NCBI RefSeq assembly: GCF_947179165.1
Contig: NC_077242.1
Span: 36,329,097 to 36,393,096 of the forward strand
Origin: Solanum dulcamara
Taxonomy: Eukaryota; Streptophyta; Magnoliopsida; Solanales; Solanaceae
Direction of reading: 5' to 3'
Length of the DNA: 64,000 nt
Made by a program: the position numbers and the translations under genes. Positions within the stretch are counted from its first letter, which is position 1. Every line of letters starts with the position of its first letter. This document shows positions 1 to 14,289 of the stretch, in pieces. The notes below the pieces were generated by a model, which was given only the letters and a program-made list of their open reading frames with translations, did no database searches and had not been told where the DNA came from.

Positions 1-279
1 CAACAACAAGCAAAGCCCTCTTGGTCCATCAAAGAGCTGCTAGACAAGTTAAACAACATCATCAACCAATTCCAAGTTTTCAACTGCAACCATATCTTTA
101 GAGAAGCCAACTTCACAACTGATGCATTATCCAAACACAGTCACAAATACACTTCTCCAGAACTTTATTTCACTAAGCAAGATATCCTCAAAGAAGCTAG
201 AGCTCACATGGAATTAGACAAGTTGGGCATGGCTAATTTCAAAAGAAGAAGACTCAAGCAGATGAAGAAACCACCATGA
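1..279 (+). pseudogene. LINE ORF2 C-terminus, RNase H-like end (5' part outside window)
   Basis: Frame 1 is open from the window edge to a TGA at 277-279, giving 92 residues. The stretch reading HIFREANFTTDALSKHSHK resembles the C-terminal end of the RNase H-like domain appended to ORF2 of many plant L1-type LINEs, where a conserved Asp sits in a 'REAN..ADALSKHSH' context. That Asp is present here. A basic tail (KRRRLKQMKKPP) follows, as is usual for these proteins. The enzyme would degrade RNA in RNA:DNA hybrids during target-primed reverse transcription. Only the end is visible, so I cannot say whether the full ORF is intact. It could also be a stand-alone RNase H-like fragment, but the A-rich tail about 1.3 kb downstream favours a LINE. 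Confidence 0.6.
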
Positions 280-1622
280 TTTCTCCTATGTATATCATCT
301 TTAATGTTCTAGCTTATTCTTCAATTTGGCTATCTTTATTTCATATTTATAGCTACTTTGAAGATTTCATAGTTAGGACCTTTGTAAAGGGCAGAGTCTC
401 CCTCGTTTATTGCTTCCCTAGACAAAACAACTTACGACTAGAGGTAAGGACTAGAATAGGGTCTTTTTTCATTACTTCTGCTGTGCAGGTACAAATGTAG
501 AGCTGCTGCACTTGATCCAACACTTGGATTCTCCTCCTTGTTTGGTTCTTTGTGCAGGTACATTGCTGAGCTGTAGCTTCCAACAAGAAGTTACTCAACT
601 ACACAACCAACTACAAAATTCCCACTACAATCACACTTATAACTCATTAGTTTCCAACAAACTGTAACACATTGTAGAGCTGCAAAAGTTGAGCTTCTTT
701 TTGGAGTACTTCCAAGGCCAACATGTATGCATAGAATCAACCCCATGTAGCTACTCAGTACATTGCAAAGCTGCAGCATATTGCAGAGCTACAGTGGAAG
801 CTACTCTTGGAATTTCTTCACTCAAGAAGATCAAGAAACCAACAGGAGCTACCCATTTGTTGTGCTGGTGTTTCTCCAACACTTGGAGTCCCCTTCTTGT
901 TTGCTTCTTTTGTGCAGGTTCATTGCAGGCTACAGAACTCCTAGAGTTCAAGCTTCAACACCCACAACCAAAGGTGCAGGGGTCATTGTACACTGTAGAA
1001 CTGGAACATCCAACTACAGAACTGTGATCGTCTTGCACACTGAAGAGTTACAGCATCCAACACTACATAAACACCACCAACCTACAACAACCTTCAGAGC
1101 TGCAGCAGTTCAACTACTCTTGGAGGTCTTCCAAGATTCTCTGTCATTTACTATCATATGCTTGATCATATCCTCCAATGCAAACATGTATTCAAGCGGA
1201 TCAAGATACAACATTTGCTCCCCATACTTGATGTACTGCTGATTCTTCACATTGGCTCTCCCTACTAATTAGTTATAGCTCTTTTGAAGATCTTGTAGTT
1301 AGGACTATTTTGTAAAGGGGAGAGTTGCCCTCTTTTACTGCTTTCCTAGATATTTTGAATTGAGAGAAGTTCTCTCATAGGGTCTTTCTTTTTTCTTGTA
1401 TTTAGGAGGCACCTTACTATACCGGGAATAAGTTAGCCAACCTTAGTAGGTTAGCCGACTCATGAACCAACTTAAGAATGAAGGTAAGGTTTACATCTCC
1501 CTCCTTGTACTTTTATAATTTTAGTTATATGTTAAGGCTTGGGAGTGTTTGGCTAAACCCCTGACCGCCACAAGGGATAATATCCTTGGGTTAGGTATGT
1601 TTAATAAAAAATAAAAAAAAGA
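1..1622 (+). mobile_element. 3' end of a LINE, with A-rich tail
   Basis: The ORF2 end at 1-279 is followed by about 1.3 kb without a convincing gene and then an A-rich tract at about 1601-1622. The next base begins a recognisable Ty1/copia coding region that lacks its own 5' part. This layout is what a plus-strand LINE inserted into a copia element would leave. The non-coding part is repetitive: about 518-565 recurs at about 879-927, and about 348-425 recurs in diverged form at about 1273-1352. The left target duplication lies outside the window, so the insertion is inferred. Confidence 0.55.
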
Positions 1623-1623
1623 C

Positions 1624-2704
1624 AGTGGTACAAGAAGTTTGAATATGTTATGGGGGAGCAAGGCTACAAGAAGACTTCTTCAGATCATGGTGTATTTGTA
1701 CAAAAGTTTTCTGAAAATGATTTTATCATCCTCTTGCTATATGTGGATGATATGTTGATTGTGGGTAGGAATACTTTCAAGATTGACGAGTTAAAAAAAG
1801 AGTTGTGTAAGTCTTTTTCCATGAAAGACTTGGGTCATGCCAAGAAAATTTTAGATATGAGGATTACTCATCTCAGAGATGAAAGGAAGATTTACCTATC
1901 ACAAAAGAAGTACATTGAACGCGTACTGGAGCGCTTCAACATGAAGAATGCTAAGCCTGTTAGCACACCTCTTGCTGGTCATATGAAGTTGAGTAAGAAG
2001 ATGTGTCCTACAACTCTGGAGGAAAAAAAGAGCATGACCAAAGTTTCATATTCTTCCTTCGTCGGAAGTTTAATGTATGCAATTGTATGCACTAGACCTG
2101 ATATTGCTCATGCAGTTGGTGTTGTCAGCAGGTTTCCTGACAATCCAGGAAAATACCATTTGGAAGCTGTAAAGTGGATACTCAAGTATCTGAGAGGAAG
2201 CTCAGATGAATGTTTGTGTTTTGGAGGATCAAATCCAATCTTGAAGGGCTATATAGATGATGATATGGCTGGTGACCTTGATAACAGAAAATTCACTACT
2301 GGATATCTGTTTACTTTTTTAGGAGGAGCTATATCATGACAGTCGAAGTTGCAGAAGTTTGTTGCACTGTCTACAACTGAAGCTGAATATATTGTAGCTA
2401 CTGAAGCTAATAAGGAGATGATATGACTCAAGTAATTTCTTCAAGAGCTTGACTTGTATCAGAAAGGGTATGTCGTCTATTGTGACAGTCAAAATGCAAT
2501 AGAATTGAACAAGAACTTCATGTACCATGCAAGGACGAAACACATAGACGTGAGATATCACTAGATTCGAGAAAAGATAGAAGATGAATCTAAGCAGGTT
2601 GAAAAAATTCTACAAATGAGAATCCTGTAGATATGCTGACCAAAGTGGTAACAAGGGACAAGTTCAAATTGTGCAAAGAACTTGTTGGCATGAGTTCTCT
2701 CTGA
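1624..2704 (+). pseudogene. Ty1/copia pol remnant: reverse transcriptase and RNase H
   Basis: The translation begins at QWYKKF, inside the copia reverse transcriptase, and contains the catalytic box LLLYVDDMLIVG (YVDD intact), the PVSTPL and TRPDIAHAV motifs, and RNase H with the STTEAEY motif near 2370-2400. It ends at VDMLTK...CKELVGMSSL with a TGA at 2702-2704. It is broken by in-frame stops at 2337 (TGA), 2424 (TGA), 2433 (TAA) and 2562 (TAG), all at positions where the family normally has Trp, and by a frameshift near 2610. Gag, protease and integrase are absent because a LINE tail abuts the 5' side. This is a dead fragment of a Tnt1/Tork-like element; the lineage is approximate. Confidence 0.85.
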
Positions 2705-2750
2705 GAAGATGAAAATACCTCCTTCTAGTGAATGAGACTGGAGGGGGAGA

Positions 2751-3294
2751 TATATGGGGTCCAGTCTCCATTTTTTTCTCAAAGGTCATAATACGTTGCT
2801 GGCAGCCTTCTTAGTCAAAAATGGCAGCCTTTTCTTCAGCAATTTTTGTAAAGGTTTTGTCAACAAAGGCAGCATTTCGGTGGAAAAGTAACACAAGTGA
2901 AATACAAATTTCACCTATAAAAGGAGTTGTTCAACTCCTCATTTTATACTCCAAGATAAGAGAGAAAAAATATTAAAGAGGAAAGTGAGGTATTCCATAG
3001 ACTATAAGAAAATAGTCTATGAAAAAAATAAAGTGTGAGTGATATTTTTAGTAAGGTGAGATATCAAAAGAGTGTTATTCCTTTTGAGTGTGTGGTAGTC
3101 ATTTTTTGAGTATTGTACTTAGTACTACCCATTGTAAAATTCCTTATTATAGTGATATCAGTTGGTCCTCTTGACCCGTGGTTTTTCTCTTATTTAAAAG
3201 AGTTTTCACGTAAAATCCTTGGTGTCATTATTTTTCCATTTTATTTCATTATTTGGACCATATATATTTTTGTGTTAGTCCGCATTTCCCAACA
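2751..3294 (+). repeat. 3' LTR of the first Ty1/copia element
   Basis: A purine-rich tract (GGAGGGGGAGA, about 2740-2750) directly follows pol and is the expected polypurine tract. The next sequence reads ATGGGGTCCAGTC, close to the TGTTGGGTCCAG opening of related LTRs, and the segment closes with TTTCCCAACA at 3294, the expected inverted terminus. A TATA motif (TATAAAA, 2916-2922) is immediately followed by a short palindrome at about 2923-2938. The left boundary is uncertain by a few bases because the first TG looks mutated. No second LTR is in the window, so no dating is possible. Confidence 0.65.
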
Positions 3295-4008
3295 AAAACG
3301 TCTAACAACAATACAAAAATTCTCATAAGGAATGTTATTAAGGCAAACTAAATGTAGGAAATTACAAAATAAAAATTATTATATTTTTGAGATATTAATA
3401 TTATTTTTTTAACAAAATGAATATCGAATGAAAAGAATAAAAAGATTGACTCCAGATACTCCTATCTGGAAATATAGATAGTTGGTTGTCCATTGTATGT
3501 TTTCCCGGGCTTTGTGGTGCAGGTAAAAATCCAACCACATTCTACTAAAACAGACCAAGAACTTTCATGTGTTATTTATTATTCTTTCCCTTGTTTTCAC
3601 AAACCCCTTAAGCAAATTCAGGAAAATAAGAAACCTTTTTACTCATTCATCCCATCATTGGATTCTCATTTTAGACCAAAAAGGAGGGGTTTTCTTAATA
3701 TTTCCATTTCGGCAAAAACATATGTACATCTTCACGAATATTGCAACCTTTCTTACCCTAATTTAGGGGATGTGCAAATAGTTATATTTAGGCTGAAGCC
3801 AATGTTGAAAGGATCTCAATTGGATCCCTTAAAAAACTATACATCACAAATAGGGTAAAAAAGATTTAACTATATATGAATTGTTGAACGGATCGAAACT
3901 TCTAGTATAACATCAAAGAGGTTTAGAATTTTGCTTAAGGTCGCTGGTTGATCTTTGTTGATTCTTGTAATTTCTGGTTATATTTCTGGCTAGGGAATTG
4001 GCACAAAA
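3295..4008. other. Intergenic region upstream of the RopGEF gene
   Basis: AT-rich single-copy-looking sequence lies between the copia LTR and the RopGEF start codon. I see no element termini and no convincing coding exon. The promoter and 5' UTR of the RopGEF must lie here, but I cannot place a TATA box or transcription start with confidence. Confidence 0.5.
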
Positions 4009-6194
4009 ATGGTTAACGAAGAAAATAAGTATCAGAAGTCGAGATCTTTCAATTTTAGGAAGATATTTGAGATTCCAAGTAGATTGGCACATACCATTGG
4101 AGGGGAGAGTGGTAGTGATGACGACGAGGAGATGGATGACAAGGTCCAATTTATTAGCCAAGGAGGAATACCATTAGAAAATCAACAGATAGATGGTGCT
4201 TTCGATCGGCCTACAGATACTGAACTTGTTTCAAGCTTGATCAAGGATGGACCCAAGGCAGGAAATCCCCCTAAAGGCAAACCTTCGGGTATTTAATTCT
4301 TGACATTGTTTTCATTTCAAGTAGAGGATTGGCTTGTAATGTAATTGATAAAACATGAGGCATTAACCTGATGCAATTTTTCTTGTTGTAATTGATTCAG
4401 ACATTGAGTTGATGAAAGAACGGTTTTCAAAGATGCTTTTAGGAGAGGATATGTCAGGAGGAGGCAAAGGTGTTTCATCAGCTCTGGCTTTATCAAATGC
4501 CATTACCAATCTAGCTGGTAACTCTTATCAAATAATGCCTCATGTAAAGTTGTATAGTGCAGTTGTGAAACCGTGTTGATTTATGTTCTTTCCTTGTATT
4601 CTCCAGTTGTAATAGCTAGAGAAAGAAAAACACAAGTTTCTAACTCTTGATATGTTCACTGTGTGCAACATATTATAGCTTCTGTTTTTGGAGAACAATC
4701 GAAATTGGAGCCCATGTCTCAACAGAGAAAAGAAAGGTGGAGAAAAGAAATCGACTGGCTTTTATCTGTGACAGATTACATTGTTGAGTTTGTTCCAGGA
4801 CAACAAAAATCAAAAGATGGAACAAACATGGAGGTATTTCAGTCTTTTCCTTCCCTGAACACTCCTTCCATTTCTGCTTCAAGATTCAAAGTAGAAACAG
4901 TAAGAGGACGATAATAAACTGTTTTTGACAGATAATGGTTACTCAACAAAGAAAAGATCTGCTCATGAACATCCCTGCTCTAAAGAAGCTCGATGCAATG
5001 CTCATTGTGAGAACCCTATAGTAATGATATATACTTGAGTCTTCTATTGCATTAAATGTATCAATTCTAATTCTAGACAAATGAATAACAATCTACAGGA
5101 TTGCTTAGATAATTTCAAAGACTCAAAAGAATTCTGGTATATCTCGAAAGATGCTGATGAATCTGAAAAAGGTGTCCAGAAGAATGATAAGTGGTGGCTA
5201 CCTACCATCAAAGTTCCACCCGAGGGCCTCTCAGAGGCATCTAGAAGATGGCTACAATATCAGAAGGATTGTGTGAACCAAGTACTCAAAGCATCCATGG
5301 CGATTAACGCCCAAATACTAGCAGAAATGGAAGTCCCTGAAAACTACATCGAGTCTCTTCCCAAGGTAGGCACTCACTCATTGACAATACATTTTAAAGG
5401 GAAGATAGATTTTAATATATCTGAGATTTTTTTGGTTGTGTTCTATTTCTAGAATGGTAGATCAAGTCTTGGTGATTCAATCTACAAGAACATCACTGTC
5501 GAGTTTTTTGATCCAGAACAATTCCTTTCAACTATGGATATGTCATCGGAACATAAAGTTCTTAACTTGAAAGACAGAATTGAAGCATCTATTGTGATTT
5601 GGAAGAGAAAGATGCACCAAAAAGATGCAAAGTCTTCCTGGGTTCCAGCTGTGAGTTTGGAGAAGAGGGAGCTCTTTGAAGAGAGAGCAGAGACTATCTT
5701 ACTCTTGATAAAAGACAGATTTACTGGAATCCCTCAATCTTCCCTTGAGATAAGTAAAATCCAATATAACCGAGTAAGTACTATCATGCTCACATACTTG
5801 TGACGATAATATATTGATTGAACATGTTATGAAGTGTTCACCTTTCTGACTATAGGATGTGGGACATTCTGTTCTAGAGAGCTATTCAAGAGTGCTAGAA
5901 AGTCTAGCCAACACAGTAACATCACGTATTGAGGATGTCCTATACGCAGATTCTGTCGCACAAGATCCATCACTTGCAATAGCAAAGTGGAACCGTTCAG
6001 CTGATTCTTCACCTCAACAACCACTAAGTGGTATGTCCACTCCCAAAGAAGAGTCGGAGAGGTTAAGTTCTACAGAAGAAACACCTACCTCAATGACTTT
6101 ATTTGACTTCATGGGGTGGAATATGGAACAAGGAGAGGGAGACATAAACAAGAGTCGCTCTACGGGTAACTTGGACTCTTTCCCCCAAAGATGA
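4009..6194 (+). CDS. Rop guanine nucleotide exchange factor (RopGEF, PRONE domain)
   Basis: Seven coding exons: 4009-4288, 4401-4517, 4679-4833, 4932-5006, 5099-5365, 5453-5773, 5856-6194. Every intron is GT-AG and the 1554 nt give 517 aa with no stop. RopGEFs load GTP onto plant Rho GTPases at the plasma membrane, usually downstream of receptor kinases, in polar growth and hormone or immune signalling. Residues about 1-93 are a variable, acidic N-terminal region. The PRONE domain runs from about 94 ([20 protein letters not shown]) to about 440, with hallmarks [56 protein letters not shown] and [13 protein letters not shown]. Residues 441-517 form a Ser-rich tail; such tails are autoinhibitory in characterised members. 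The sequence is close to pollen-type RopGEFs and tomato KPP as I recall them, but I do not assign an orthologue. The ATG at 4009 is the first in frame and gives the usual family length. Confidence 0.93.
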
Positions 6195-6810
6195 TAATGG
6201 AAAATCTATGCAAGAATTTTCTTGCATTGAAAGTGGCCTAAGAAAACCATGAAAGAGATCAAAGTTCGACTCATAAGAAGAAAAGGAAAAACTATATCAG
6301 TGTTTAAATTCTGCAATCCATTTGTATATGGCCTGTGTGCCTATTAACAGTTCTTCTTCCAAAGGCGGATAGGTGAATTTCAAGATGTTATCCATTTTTG
6401 GACGAAATGCTTGATTTCCATCTTGTAAAGCACAACTCACTTCATAGTTTTAAGTAGAAATCTTTCACAATAGCGAGCAACCTAGGATTTTAATTTTTTT
6501 TTCCAAGTATGTGCTAATACTTGTTGATGTGCAATATATGAACAATCTGTTGATGTGCAATACTTCTAATTCATCAATGATACCTAAATTGTTTTGGATA
6601 TAACCAAAATGCCCAAGAAAGTTAAGAATTCAGAACATTTGGCCTGCGCAGAATACCTCATCAAATCCCTTTATAATGAGATTTCCAAACCCGACATCCA
6701 AATATTGTGTGTACATAGTCACATAAGTCTTATTTAACATCAAAGGGTACGGAGGCGATCATGGAAAATACATTCAATATCAATAAAACTGCTCGAGTGC
6801 AACTACTAAT
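6195..6810. other. Convergent 3' intergenic region between RopGEF and aminotransferase
   Basis: The two host genes end facing each other with about 616 bp between stop codons. The stretch should contain both 3' UTRs and polyadenylation sites. It is AT-rich and holds no element termini or further exons that I recognise. Confidence 0.6.
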
Positions 6811-11689
<4,879 letters not shown>

Positions 11690-12049
11690 TGGAAATTGAA
11701 TTGATTTCCTTGGGTTTTCAGAGATGATATTGTGATCTTGAGGAATTTATGGAGGTGAGTTCAGTACATCCTCTTTGAATAAAAAAAAATGAAAATTGTT
11801 GGCTTTTTTGGGGCTGCGTGGAATACGCCACCTGTATCTCTATGACACAGTGGGCGGTTTAAAACAGGGACTACGCCCACTCCAAACTTTTCTTTCTTGC
11901 TGCACAATACATGTTTTTGTTTTTTCTTTTAATTTTTTTCTTTTCATACTGAAAAGAAAAGGGAGAAATAATTCATACTTATATTTAACACACTAGTTAT
12001 AAATGCATGTGCGAGCATGGACCCAATATATATTGCTTTATCAGTTAAT
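11690..12049 (-). promoter_or_regulatory. Presumed promoter and 5' UTR region of the aminotransferase gene
   Basis: About 360 bp separate the aminotransferase start codon from the next mobile element. The promoter must lie at least partly here, but I cannot identify a TATA box with confidence. The nearby inverted-repeat element could truncate or contribute regulatory sequence. Assignment is by position only. Confidence 0.35.
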
Positions 12050-13105
12050 TTAGGCTGAACTTAAAGTTTACATCAATTTTCATTTAGACATCTTAACTAG
12101 GTTTTGTTCACTTTAGACACCTCATGTTAGATTTCACTGTGTCATTTTGATACTTTTTTGACAATCAACTAAAATTATAAAGTGCGTGTATTACACTCGC
12201 TGATAATGTGGCATGATGAATAATTAAAAGATGACATATGGCATTTGGATATAATATAATAATTAAAAGATAAATTATAAAAAGGTTTAAAAAAATCAAA
12301 AAAATATAGTTATTATCTAAACCCCACCCCACCAACCTGCCCAACCCCTCCTTCCCCAAGAATTCCCCCATAACCATTAGAACTTCATTATCAGTGACTA
12401 TCATCAACTCCACCCTTTTATCTTTTTATTTTATTTTATTTTTAATTAATATAGGGTTCGTCGATAGAATTCAAGAACAAGAAACTACATAATATATTAT
12501 ATACCAAAATGATATTAGTTGTTAACCAAAAAAATTGCAATGAAAAAAATACAAAATGAATAGGTAAAATTTAAAATTAATGGACTAAAACAGTAGCTTT
12601 TAATTTTATTTTTGCAAATGAAATGAACCGAGTATTAGATTAACAAATTTGTATAATCGTTGACGGAAAAAATGGAGTGTTAATCAAAATTTCTTGAAAC
12701 TCAGATCTTATTTCATCTCTTGATGAACTTCTTCTTCTTCTTTCTGTCAATTTTGATTAATATGTTAGATCTAGAATTACATTGATATAGTAACATATTG
12801 GGATAAAATCTTGAAAAAAACAGGATAATAATTGTGAAAGATTCGTTAATGGTAGACTATTAAATAGAGAAAATAGAGAAAAAGAATAAAGAAGAAGAAA
12901 GATGAAGAAGAAACAGAAGAAGGGGAAATAAAAAAATAATTTTTAGGCTCTTCACGCGTTTATTTGGAGTAAAAATCACACAAGTTGTCAAGTCAGCAAA
13001 AGTGTCAAAATGACAAAGTCCAATCTTACCTTAGGTGTTCAAAATGTACAGAACTTACTTGAGGTACCTAAGTGAAAAATGATATCAACTTTAGGAGGCT
13101 GCTAA
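12050..13105. mobile_element. Long inverted-repeat element, Mutator-like (non-autonomous)
   Basis: A left arm at about 12050-12168 and a right arm at about 12978-13105 are inverted copies of each other over about 120 bp with roughly two-thirds identity. For example, GTGTCATTTTGATAC on the left pairs with GTCAAAATGAC on the right. Long, diverged terminal inverted repeats around an AT-rich core without a transposase suggest a non-autonomous MULE or foldback element. I could not find a convincing 9-bp target duplication, so the ends and the superfamily are uncertain. No coding sequence is supported inside. Confidence 0.55.
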
Positions 13106-13604
13106 TAGACATAGAAGAGTCAACTAAAATTTTATCTGATTTTAAAATTTTTTAAGTTATTAATTATTGTCATAGTTTACCTAATCATATGTATATATAA
13201 AGAGAATCTTAAGTGGCATATCTTAGAAATCAGGAAACTAGTTATTCTTTTTTTCCTCCGTATTTTTAAGTTTATAACCTAATTTTCCTTTATCTTTAAA
13301 AACCTGTTACTTGAACTGATGCATCTCTTCAACAGCGAGCCGACGTCCTTTAAATAAAAAACTTATCAAACCATAACCCTACTATCTCTTTCTTTTCCTC
13401 TGGGAAATTGTTTTCCCCCTTGGTGGACTTTCCTGAGTTCTTTTGCAGTTGTACTTTTGGCCTTTCAAAAATAATAAGATAATATGAAAAAGCAATCCGC
13501 TACCACTGATTGTCATTTGTTTTCTCATTCGTCATTCCAAAAGAGACAATGCATCAAGTGATCAAAGCCATAAGCATTTTTCTGGTTTGATGTTTATAGA
13601 TACA
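13106..13604. other. Intergenic sequence, nothing recognised
   Basis: AT-rich sequence between the inverted-repeat element and the copia element. I see no exon, terminus or repeat. It is presumably the old insertion target. Confidence 0.5.
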
Positions 13605-13609
13605 ATTAT

Positions 13610-14096
13610 TGTTGGGGGAGGAAGCACCACAACTAAAGTTTGATATGATAATAAATAGTAAAAATAAATTGGACACGAGAAATTTACGTGGAAACCCCTC
13701 AAACAGATAGAGGGGAAAAATCACGGGGTAGAAGGATTTTACTATGATAATATGGAGTACACTACTCTCAAATACAAGGAAAAAACAACAATTAATACTT
13801 CTCTCTTGTAAAAGGAACAACTACTAAAGAGGACACTCAAGAATACAATATTTATCTTGGTGTATAACTCTCTTTGTATTCTTGGTCTCACTTTTCTGAA
13901 TGAAATAAATGAGGGCACGAGGCCCTCTATTTATAGGAAGATGAAAACGCATAGAAAATTTACGCGTTAATTTTTTACGCGTTTTGTCAAAGTTCTACGC
14001 GTAATTTCTATCAACTTTTGCTTCTGTCAACTTTTGTTTTTTCAAAAGTGGTTGCATTTTTCTTTCTTTTTGCTTTTTACTTTTTGACTTCTTTTA
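13610..14096 (-). repeat. Copia 3' LTR (left copy)
   Basis: A 487-bp LTR. On the minus strand its TATA box (TATAAATAG) corresponds to 13927-13935. Upstream of it lie three ACGCGT hexamers at 13962, 13977 and 13997; a fourth position is mutated to ACGCAT. The polypurine tract AAGTGGGAGAA (about 14097-14110) adjoins its start. The first bases read TA instead of TG. Confidence 0.92.
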
Positions 14097-14289
14097 TTCT
14101 CCCACTTGAAGATTTAATTGAGAATCAATTAAGTCTTCACATTATCCTTTTTACCCAATTACTGCAATGTTATGTTTCTGCTAGGCCAATAGAAGATCGA
14201 CACCATTTAAACTTGTTACTGTTGATCGGCTTCGTAAACATATCTGCTAGGTTGTCATTAGTGTGAATTTTCTAAATATCCACACTGCC

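Noticed and set aside
763..1242. A 159-codon plus-strand open frame
   Set aside because: It lies in the repeat-containing LINE 3' region, has no recognisable motif, and overlaps other equally long frames. Treated as chance.
5081..5098. An ATG that could start the fifth RopGEF exon as an independent frame
   Set aside because: It is intronic. The family-consistent junction is the AG at 5097-5098, after which DCLDNFKDS continues the PRONE domain.
12165..12413. An 82-codon minus-strand frame
   Set aside because: It lies inside the inverted-repeat element, is rich in simple sequence, and has no recognisable motif.
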